DNA of 5,792 nucleotides from Pseudomonadota bacterium (lineage in GTDB: Bacteria > Pseudomonadota > Alphaproteobacteria > Acetobacterales > Acetobacteraceae). The stretch lies in the NCBI GenBank assembly GCA_021808985.1, contig JAKBAQ010000181.1, positions 1-5,792 on the forward strand, in the 5' to 3' direction. The notes under the pieces were generated by a model. The model made no database searches. It was not told the DNA's origin and was given only the letters and a program-made list of their open reading frames with translations. The translations under genes were made by a program, and so were the position numbers. Shown piece after piece: positions 1 through 5,084 of this stretch (the first letter of the stretch is position 1; every line of letters starts with the position of its first letter).

Positions 1-181
1 CCCGCCCCGGCTCAACTTGCGGCACCTGCTCAAAGCCCGAAACCCGCGCCAGATCGGGGGAAAGCGGCTCGCTACGCCAGTCCGTCCCGCACTGCGCGCA
101 ATGCAACTTGCGGCTGCGCCCGGCCAGTGCGGCATCGGGCACTTCGTACACGGTCGAACAAGTTGGGCATAACAGCTGCAT
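1..181 (-). CDS. MJ0042-type zinc-ribbon protein, N-terminal part (C-terminus beyond left edge)
   Basis: This minus-strand gene starts at an ATG at 181 and runs off the left edge after 60 codons. The N-terminus carries four cysteines in two CxxC pairs (C5, C8, C28, C31; first pair CPTC, second CAQC). The spacing and the TVYEVPD segment after the first pair match the MJ0042/zinc-ribbon domain at the start of many alphaproteobacterial proteins. In that group, proteins of this kind often have a disordered middle and a membrane segment further on, but that part is not in the window. A GAGG six bases upstream of the ATG supports this start, although the frame stays open further upstream. It is divergent from ftsE, a neighbourhood I recall from other alphaproteobacteria. 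The zinc-ribbon assignment is firm; the function of the full protein is unknown. Binding zinc is inferred from the cysteines. Confidence 0.8.
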   Translation of the reverse strand, partial: MQLLCPTCSTVYEVPDAALAGRSRKLHCAQCGTDWRSEPLSPDLARVSGFEQVPQVEPGR

Positions 182-231
182 GGCGAGCCTCAGAATGGCA
201 TTTTTGGCGCGTCCGCGCAATAACAACCTGC

Positions 232-237
232 ATTATC
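232..237 (-). promoter_or_regulatory. possible -10 element for the divergent zinc-ribbon gene
   Basis: Read on the minus strand this is GATAAT, five of six matches to TATAAT, and lies about 50 bases upstream of the zinc-ribbon ATG in the AT-richest part of the intergenic region. No good -35 hexamer sits at 16-18 bases, so this is only a weak candidate. Confidence 0.25.
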
Positions 238-256
238 TTCGACCGCCAATCAATTC

Positions 257-269
257 ATTTGACACAAAT
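257..269. repeat. 13-bp palindrome overlapping the -35 box
   Basis: ATTTG-ACA-CAAAT is an inverted repeat with perfect 5-base arms. It covers the TTGACA hexamer upstream of ftsE. The position would suit an operator, but arms this short in AT-rich DNA can arise by chance and I recognise no regulator consensus. Confidence 0.3.
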
Positions 270-286
270 TTACCTCCATCTAAACC
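259..286 (+). promoter_or_regulatory. candidate sigma70-type promoter for the ftsE operon
   Basis: A perfect TTGACA (259-264) is followed after 16 bases by TAAACC (281-286), which matches TATAAT at only three positions. Transcription would begin near 293 and give a leader of about 75 bases before the ftsE ATG. It is the best plus-strand promoter candidate in the window and sits where the operon's promoter is expected. The -35 is strong and the -10 weak, which could mean an activated or modest promoter. Confidence 0.5.
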
Positions 287-315
287 TCTTCCATGCGCTA
301 TAGCCCAAAATCAAG

Positions 316-346
316 GCCGCCAGCCCTGCCCCACGGGCCTCGCGGC
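316..346 (+). promoter_or_regulatory. stem-loop in the ftsE leader
   Basis: GCCGC (316-320) pairs with GCGGC (342-346). After a small internal loop, GCCC (323-326) pairs with GGGC (335-338), leaving an 8-base loop. The structure ends about 12 bases before the TAAGG ribosome binding site (359-363). No U-tract follows, so it is not an intrinsic terminator. It might affect leader stability or translation; chance in GC-rich sequence is a real alternative. Confidence 0.3.
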
Positions 347-367
347 ACGACAGAACCTTAAGGTAGA

Positions 368-1051
368 ATGATCAAATTCGACGATGTCTGGCTGAAATAC
401 CGCCACCAGGAGCGCAGGCCGGGCGCCCTGACCCGCGACGTTCTGCGCGGCATCAGCTTCCAGGTCCCCGATGGCGGTTTCCGCTGGCTCACCGGCCCCT
501 CGGGCGCGGGCAAAACCAGCCTGCTCAAGCTCATCTACCTGGCCGAGCACCCAACCCAGGGCCGGATTGACATCATGGGCACCCATGCCGCCAAAATCTC
601 CCGGCGTGACGCCGCGCTGCTGCGCCGGCGCATCGGCGTGGTCTATCAGGATTTCCGGCTCCTGCCGCACCTCTCCGCGTATGACAATGTGGCCCTGCCA
701 ATGCGCCTGGCCCGGCGCAATGAGAGCCAGATCCAAGCCGATGTTACCGAAATCCTCCGCTGGGTGGGCCTTGCTGGCCGGCTGGCCGCCCTGCCCGATG
801 AGCTCTCCGGCGGCGAGCAGCAGCGCGTCGCCATCGCCCGCGCCGTGGTCGGGCGGCCAAAGCTCCTGGTGGCTGATGAACCCACCGGCAACCTGGACGA
901 CGAACAGGCGCAACGGCTGATGACCCTGATCACCGCGCTCAACCGGCTGGGCACCACCGTGGTGGTGGCCACGCACAACCACGCGCTGGTCAACGCCTAT
1001 CCCGCCCCCCGGCTGGAAATGGCCGAAGGCAGGCTGACCGCGCATGGCTAA
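368..1051 (+). CDS. ftsE: cell division ATP-binding protein FtsE
   Basis: This is the cytoplasmic ATPase of the FtsEX complex, which in studied bacteria couples ATP hydrolysis to activation of periplasmic peptidoglycan hydrolases at the division site. At 227 residues it has the usual family length. All ABC motifs are visible: Walker A GPSGAGKT (43-50), Q-loop Q94 in VYQDFRLLP, signature LSGGEQQR (146-153), Walker B LLVADE (166-171), D-loop NLDD (175-178) and switch histidine H203. The segment from FRWLTGPSGAGKTSLL to YLAE and the absence of extra domains point to FtsE rather than LolD or MacB. A short charged insert at residues 13-23 (HQERRPGALTR) lengthens the region between the A-loop tyrosine Y11 and the next strand. 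The start is supported by TAAGG four bases upstream of the ATG. It overlaps ftsX by 8 bases. It is the first gene of the plus-strand operon. Confidence 0.96.
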   Translation: MIKFDDVWLKYRHQERRPGALTRDVLRGISFQVPDGGFRWLTGPSGAGKTSLLKLIYLAEHPTQGRIDIMGTHAAKISRRDAALLRRRIGVVYQDFRLLPHLSAYDNVALPMRLARRNESQIQADVTEILRWVGLAGRLAALPDELSGGEQQRVAIARAVVGRPKLLVADEPTGNLDDEQAQRLMTLITALNRLGTTVVVATHNHALVNAYPAPRLEMAEGRLTAHG

Positions 1052-1946
1052 GCGCCATACCGACCCGCTGGGCCTGCACTCCGCGCTGGAGGACTGGATG
1101 CTCCCCGTCCTGGTCGCGGCCATGAGCTTTCTCGCCGCCCTCACCATCGCCGGGGCGCTGGCCAGCACCAGCCTGGCCACGCAATGGCGCAACAACACCG
1201 CGGCGGCGCTCACCATCCAGGTGCCCCAGCCCGCCGCGCCGGACGCCGCCAACAACGCCACCCGCCTCGCCGCCGTGCTGCGCGCGCTGCAAACCATGCC
1301 CGGCATCCTCAACCCCCAGCCGCTCAGCACCGGGGCGATGAACCGCCTGCTCGCCCCCTGGCTCGGCGCCGACGCCGCCAGCCTCGGCCTGCCGCTCCCC
1401 GCCGTCATCACCGCCACCTGGAACGGCCCCGGCGCGGGCGAGGCCATCGCCCCCGCGCTCAACGCCATCGCCCCCGGCACCCTGGCGCAAAGCGGCGCGC
1501 AATGGGCGGCGCATGTCACCGCGCTCACCGCCAGCCTGCAAACCTGCGCCGCCGCGGTGCTGGTCATCGTCGCCCTGGTCGGCGGCGCGCTGGTCGCGCT
1601 CGCCACCCGCGCCGGCCTCGCCCAGCGGCGCGACACAATCGAGACCATCCACGGCCTCGGCGCGCAGGATTCCGGCATCGCCAGCCTGTTCGCCAGCCGC
1701 GCCACGGTGCTCACCGCCACCGGCGCCGCCGCTGGCGCGCTGCTGGCGCTGCCCGTGCTGCTCTGGCTGGCCACCCTGGCGGCGCCGCTCGCCAACCCGG
1801 TGCCGCCGCCCGGCGCGGGCGGCGGGCTGGTCAATCTGCCCGATGCGCTGTGGGCGGCGCTGCCCTGCCTGCCGCTGGCCGCCGCCCTCATCGGGTGGTG
1901 CTCGGCGCAGCTCACCGTGCGCGGCTGGCTGCGCAAGCTGGCCTGA
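1044..1946 (+). CDS. ftsX: cell division membrane protein FtsX
   Basis: This is the membrane partner of FtsE. The 300-residue protein shows the FtsX layout: a short cytoplasmic N-terminus, TM1 (about 19-41), an extracytoplasmic domain (about 42-166), TM2 (about 167-188), a cytoplasmic linker with DTIETIHGLGAQD (197-209), TM3 (about 219-243), a Gly/Pro-rich periplasmic loop and TM4 (about 268-288). The linker motif resembles the I-E-x-x-x-x-x-GA element of FtsX/permease domains that contacts the ATPase. The extracytoplasmic domain, which in other species contacts hydrolase activators such as EnvC, is here very rich in Ala, Pro and Leu with few charges. The start ATG lies inside the last codons of ftsE (8-base overlap), implying translational coupling. 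The stop TGA shares its A with the next ATG. Sequence identity among FtsX proteins is low, so the call rests on topology and pairing with ftsE. Confidence 0.93.
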   Translation: MAKRHTDPLGLHSALEDWMLPVLVAAMSFLAALTIAGALASTSLATQWRNNTAAALTIQVPQPAAPDAANNATRLAAVLRALQTMPGILNPQPLSTGAMNRLLAPWLGADAASLGLPLPAVITATWNGPGAGEAIAPALNAIAPGTLAQSGAQWAAHVTALTASLQTCAAAVLVIVALVGGALVALATRAGLAQRRDTIETIHGLGAQDSGIASLFASRATVLTATGAAAGALLALPVLLWLATLAAPLANPVPPPGAGGGLVNLPDALWAALPCLPLAAALIGWCSAQLTVRGWLRKLA

Positions 1947-2575
1947 TGCCCAGCGCCCGCCGCTTCCGCCGCCGCCGCCACTCCATCCTGCGCGGGCTCG
2001 CCCTGGCGCTCGGCGCGCTGTGCGGCCTCTGGCTGGCCGGCTTTCTCGTCTTCCTCACCGTGGTCCTCACCGCCGCGCCGCCCAACCCCATGCCCCATGC
2101 CGACGGCATCGTCGCCCTCACCGGCGGCGATGACCGGCTGAGCGCCGCCCTCGCCCTGCTGGCTGACCGTGACGCCCCCCTGCTGCTCATCTCCGGCGCC
2201 GGGCGCGGCACCTATCTGGGTGACTTCACCAACGACAACGTGGCCGCCGCCACGCATTTCGCCAGCGCCATCACGCTCGGCCACATGGCCGGCACCACCC
2301 ATGGCAACGCGGTGGAAACCACGCGCTGGGTGCGCGCCCACCACATGCGCTCGCTCATCATCGTCACCGCTGACTACCACATGCCCCGCGCCATGAGCGA
2401 AATGCACAGCGCGCTGCCCGGCATCACCCTCATCCCCGCGCCGGTGCGCCCGCCCGCCATGTACAGCCCGTTCAGCCTCTCCACATTGCGGTTGCTGGCC
2501 GGAGAATATAGCAAGTACCTCGTGGTCCGCGCCGGGCTGCGCCCCTTCGCCGCCCGCCTCATAACCCAGGACTGA
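1946..2575 (+). CDS. YdcF/SanA/ElyC-like DUF218 membrane-anchored protein
   Basis: This 209-residue protein has a basic N-terminus (RRFRRRRH, 5-12), one transmembrane helix (about 15-41) and a DUF218 domain that would face the periplasm. Family landmarks in order are ADGIVALTGGDDRL (52-65), LLLISGAGRG (79-88), TTHGNAVETTRWV (117-129) and LIIVTADYHMPRAM (137-150). The family has a Rossmann-like fold. Members such as E. coli SanA and ElyC affect envelope permeability or peptidoglycan and polysaccharide metabolism, but no reaction is established. The start chosen overlaps the ftsX stop as TGATG; the frame stays open upstream to 1184, but that part lies inside ftsX and is Arg/Ala-rich shadow sequence. 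No strong ribosome binding site is visible, consistent with coupling to ftsX. Its place between ftsX and plsC suggests an envelope role. The family call is secure, the function is not. Confidence 0.9.
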   Translation: MPSARRFRRRRHSILRGLALALGALCGLWLAGFLVFLTVVLTAAPPNPMPHADGIVALTGGDDRLSAALALLADRDAPLLLISGAGRGTYLGDFTNDNVAAATHFASAITLGHMAGTTHGNAVETTRWVRAHHMRSLIIVTADYHMPRAMSEMHSALPGITLIPAPVRPPAMYSPFSLSTLRLLAGEYSKYLVVRAGLRPFAARLITQD

Positions 2576-2616
2576 CCAAGCTGCGCTTCCTCCGCTCCCT
2601 CGCCTTCAACGCCCTC

Positions 2617-3279
2617 ATGCTCGGCACCGGCACCCTGTTCAGCCTGTGGGGCATCCTGCTCTGGCGGCTCGGCTCCCAGCGGCTTGACCGTATTCCAATC
2701 CTCTGGGCCAAAATCTGCCTGCGCGGGCTGCGGCTGTTCTGCGGCGTGCGGCTGCGCGTCGAGGGTCTGGAGCATCTGCCGCGCCAGGGTGTGGCCATCA
2801 TCGCGGCCCAGCACCAGTCCACGCTCGATGTCCTCATCTGGCTCACCCTGCTCGAACATCCCTCCTTCGTCTTCAAGCGCGAGCTGAACAAAATCCCCCT
2901 GTTCGGCGTGCTGCTGGAGCCCACCGGCATGGTCCCGGTGGACCGTGGCGGCGCCGGCACCGCCCTGCGCAAAATGGTCGCCGCCTGCGGCCAGGTTCTC
3001 GCCGCCGGCCGGCAGATCATCATCTTCCCCGAGGGCACCCGCGTCGTCCACGGCAGGCGCGCGCGCCTGCATCCGGGCGTCGTCGCCCTGGCCAAGGCCA
3101 GCAACCTGCCGCTCATCCCGGCGGCAACCAATTCAGGCCTGCATTGGGGGGCCAAGGCGTTCCACATCTCGCCCGGCACGGTCATCCTCAAAATCCACCC
3201 GCCCATCGCGCCCGAACTCCCGCAGGATGAAATTCTCAGCCACCTCGCCGTCTCCTTCTATGATCAAGGCGTGAACTAA
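2617..3279 (+). CDS. plsC: 1-acyl-sn-glycerol-3-phosphate acyltransferase PlsC
   Basis: This enzyme transfers an acyl group to the sn-2 position of lysophosphatidic acid, giving phosphatidic acid, the precursor of membrane phospholipids. It acts at the inner membrane. Numbered from this ATG (220 residues), the acyltransferase blocks are HQSTLD (66-71, the HX4D catalytic pair H66/D71), GMVPVDR (104-110), FPEGTR (137-142, glycerol-phosphate binding) and LPLIPAATNSG (164-174). A hydrophobic N-terminal segment lies at about 4-16. The start is doubtful. No ribosome binding site precedes 2617, and the frame upstream reads TKLRFLRSLAFNAL, which looks like the normal PlsC N-terminus. The true start may be a CTG at 2572 (overlapping the previous stop as CTGA) or at 2581 (AGGA nine bases upstream), giving 235 or 232 residues. 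A related lyso-lipid acyltransferase is possible, but PlsC is the best match. Confidence 0.92.
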   Translation: MLGTGTLFSLWGILLWRLGSQRLDRIPILWAKICLRGLRLFCGVRLRVEGLEHLPRQGVAIIAAQHQSTLDVLIWLTLLEHPSFVFKRELNKIPLFGVLLEPTGMVPVDRGGAGTALRKMVAACGQVLAAGRQIIIFPEGTRVVHGRRARLHPGVVALAKASNLPLIPAATNSGLHWGAKAFHISPGTVILKIHPPIAPELPQDEILSHLAVSFYDQGVN

Positions 3280-3324
3280 CCCGTCCGGCCTTGCTTGCCG
3301 CCCCCGGGGACGGGTAAGTTACCC
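3280..3324 (+). promoter_or_regulatory. two mutually exclusive inverted repeats upstream of dapF
   Basis: CCCGTCC (3280-3286), directly after the plsC stop, pairs with GGACGGG (3308-3314) across a 21-base loop. The last GGG of that arm also begins GGGTAA-G-TTACCC (3312-3324), a perfect 13-base palindrome ending two bases before the dapF ATG. Only one of the two structures can form at a time. The second would enclose the only purine-rich, ribosome-binding-like bases near the ATG. No U-tract follows the first, so it is not a standard terminator. A role in setting dapF expression is inference. Confidence 0.3.
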
Positions 3325-3326
3325 CC

Positions 3327-4148
3327 ATGACGATACCGTTCATAAAGATGCAGGGCGCCGGGAATGATTTCGTCGTGCTGGATGGGCGCGCCACGGCGCT
3401 GAACCTGCCCGCCGCCACGGCCCGCCAGATCGCTGACCGCCGCCTGGGCGTCGGCTGCGACCAGCTGGTCATCCTGGAGCCCGACGCCGAGGGCGCCGAT
3501 ATCTTCATGCGCATCCTCAACGCTGACGGCTCGGAATCCGGCGCCTGCGGCAACGCCGCGCGCTGTGTCGCCGCCTTGCTGGCCGAGGAGAGCGGCGCCC
3601 GCCAGGTGAGCATCCGCACCATCTCCGGCCTTCTGGGCGCCGAGATCATGGGGCCCGGCCTGGTCGAGGTCGATATGGGCGCGCCCCGGCTGGAATGGGG
3701 GGAAATCCCGCTGAACGCCCCGGCTGACACGCTGCACCTGAATCTGAGCCTCGGCCCCGTGGCCGACCCGGCGGCCTGCTCCATGGGCAACCCGCACGCC
3801 ACCTTCTTCGTCGAGGATTTCCTCCTGCCCATCGAGACCATCGGCCCCCAGCTGGAGAAGCACAAAATCTTCCCCGAGCGGGCGAATATCGGCTTCGCCA
3901 AGGTGGAGAGCCCGCGGCGCATCCGCCTGAAGGTGTGGGAGCGCGGCGCCGGGCTCACGCTCGCCTGCGGCTCGGGCGCCTGCGCCGCCGTGGTCAACGC
4001 GCAGCGCCGCGGCCTCACCCAAGGCCCGGTGAGCGTGGTGATGGATGGCGGCGAGCTGCTCATCAGCTGGGCCGGCGCGCGGGGCCATGTGCTGATGCGC
4101 GGCCCGGCGGAAACCGTGTTCACCGGCCTGCTGCCGGAGATCCTCTAA
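3327..4148 (+). CDS. dapF: diaminopimelate epimerase DapF
   Basis: This cytoplasmic enzyme converts LL-diaminopimelate to meso-diaminopimelate, the last epimerisation before lysine synthesis and peptidoglycan cross-linking. It is PLP-independent and uses two cysteines. Both active-site motifs are intact: ACGNAAR (73-79, with C74) and ACGSGACA (213-220, with C214). Other family landmarks are FIKMQGAGNDF (5-15), NADGSESG (65-72), GNPHATFF (154-161) and ERGAGLTLACGSG (206-218). The 273 residues fit the family, with the two matching halves expected of the fold. The start is set by the conserved KMxGxGNDF near the N-terminus; an internal ATG at 3348 would remove part of the first strand. A convincing ribosome binding site is missing and a palindrome lies immediately upstream. 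The stop TAA directly abuts the ftsY ATG. In many alphaproteobacteria a methylthiotransferase gene (mtaB) follows dapF; it is absent here. Confidence 0.97.
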   Translation: MTIPFIKMQGAGNDFVVLDGRATALNLPAATARQIADRRLGVGCDQLVILEPDAEGADIFMRILNADGSESGACGNAARCVAALLAEESGARQVSIRTISGLLGAEIMGPGLVEVDMGAPRLEWGEIPLNAPADTLHLNLSLGPVADPAACSMGNPHATFFVEDFLLPIETIGPQLEKHKIFPERANIGFAKVESPRRIRLKVWERGAGLTLACGSGACAAVVNAQRRGLTQGPVSVVMDGGELLISWAGARGHVLMRGPAETVFTGLLPEIL

Positions 4149-5066
4149 ATGGCCTCCGGATTTTTCGGCCGGCTGAAGGCCGGGCTCTCGCGCAGCGCCG
4201 CCAAGCTCACCGGCGGCATCGCCGAGGTCTTCACCAAGCGCAAGCTGGACGATGCGGCCCTGGAAGAGCTGGAGGAACAGCTCATCGCCGCCGATCTCGG
4301 CCCCGCCGTGGCGGCGCGGATCATCCGTAACTTCCGTGGCACGCGCTTTGGCAAGGAGGTGAGCCCGCAGGAGGTGCGCGAGACCCTGGCCGCCGAAATC
4401 AGCAAAATCCTCGCCCCGGTGGCCAGGCCGCTGGCGCTGGATGCCACCAAAAAGCCCTTCGTCATCCTCATGGCCGGGGTTAACGGCGCGGGCAAAACCA
4501 CCACCATCGGCAAGCTCGCCGCGCGCTACCGCCAGGCCGGGCTGCTCACCATGCTGGCCGCGGGAGACACGTTTCGCGCCGCCGCGGTGGAGCAGCTGCA
4601 GGTCTGGGGCACGCGCGCCGGCGCGCAGGTCGTCACCGCCCCGCCGAACTCCGACGCCGCCTCCCTCGCGCATGACGCGCTGTCCCGCGCCCAGAAGGCG
4701 GGCGCCGATATCCTGCTGATCGACACCGCCGGGCGGCTGCACAACAAAACGGCGCTGATGGAGGAGCTGCGGAAAATCATCCGCGTGCTGCGCAAGCTCG
4801 ATGAGAGCGCGCCCCACGCCGTGCTGCTCACCCTGGACGCCACCACCGGCCAGAACGCGATGAACCAGGTGAAAATCTTCCGTGACATGGTGGAGCTGAG
4901 CGGGCTGATCGTCACCAAGCTTGACGGCTCGGCGCGCGGCGGCATCGTCGTCGCCCTGGCCGAGAGCTTTGGCCTGCCCATCCATGCGGTCGGCACCGGC
5001 GAGCAGATTGACGACCTGCGCGAGTTCGACCCCGAGGAATTCGCCCGCGCCCTGGTGGGCGAGTAA
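4149..5066 (+). CDS. ftsY: signal recognition particle receptor FtsY
   Basis: FtsY is the membrane-associated SRP GTPase that docks SRP-ribosome complexes to the Sec translocon for co-translational insertion of membrane proteins. The 305-residue protein has the short alphaproteobacterial form: no long acidic A domain, but an amphipathic N-terminal helix (about 4-24, FFGRLKAGLSRSAAKLTGG) that fits the lipid-binding targeting sequence. The N domain follows (about 25-95), then the G domain with G1 GVNGAGKTT (110-118), G2 DTFRAAA (140-146), G3 DTAGR (192-196), G4 TKLDG (256-260) and the closing GTGE (282-285) with DDLREFDPEEF (288-298). RLHNK-LMEEL after DTAGR distinguishes FtsY from Ffh, and there is no M domain. 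GGAGA eight bases upstream, inside the end of dapF, gives a good ribosome binding site. There is no gap between the dapF stop and this ATG. Confidence 0.97.
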   Translation: MASGFFGRLKAGLSRSAAKLTGGIAEVFTKRKLDDAALEELEEQLIAADLGPAVAARIIRNFRGTRFGKEVSPQEVRETLAAEISKILAPVARPLALDATKKPFVILMAGVNGAGKTTTIGKLAARYRQAGLLTMLAAGDTFRAAAVEQLQVWGTRAGAQVVTAPPNSDAASLAHDALSRAQKAGADILLIDTAGRLHNKTALMEELRKIIRVLRKLDESAPHAVLLTLDATTGQNAMNQVKIFRDMVELSGLIVTKLDGSARGGIVVALAESFGLPIHAVGTGEQIDDLREFDPEEFARALVGE

Positions 5067-5084
5067 GCAACGGGAGCATCTGGC

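Noticed and set aside
255..290. CtrA-type site (TTAA-N7-TTAA) upstream of ftsE
   Set aside because: Only loose TTTACC/CTAAAC resemblance with wrong spacing; no proper half-sites.
108..371. 87-codon plus-strand frame across the intergenic region
   Set aside because: It overlaps the zinc-ribbon gene antisense, runs into the ftsE start, has no domain and no ribosome binding site.
1184..1945. Upstream extension of the DUF218 frame to an ATG at 1184, giving 463 residues
   Set aside because: The extension is Arg/Pro/Ala-rich shadow of ftsX in another frame. The TGATG junction at 1944-1948 gives the normal family length.
311..2407. 698-codon open frame on the minus strand opposite ftsE, ftsX and the DUF218 gene
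   Set aside because: Low-complexity Gly/Ala/Arg/His-rich translation with no domain. Its length is explained by GC-rich third positions in the real plus-strand genes, which have full family motifs.
3280..3314. Intrinsic terminator after plsC
   Set aside because: There is a 7-bp inverted repeat, but the loop is 21 bases and no T-run follows. A terminator is not supported.
3291..3320. Internal promoter before dapF (TTGCTT with TAAGTT)
   Set aside because: The -10 matches TATAAT at only three positions in a GC-rich context; too weak to report.
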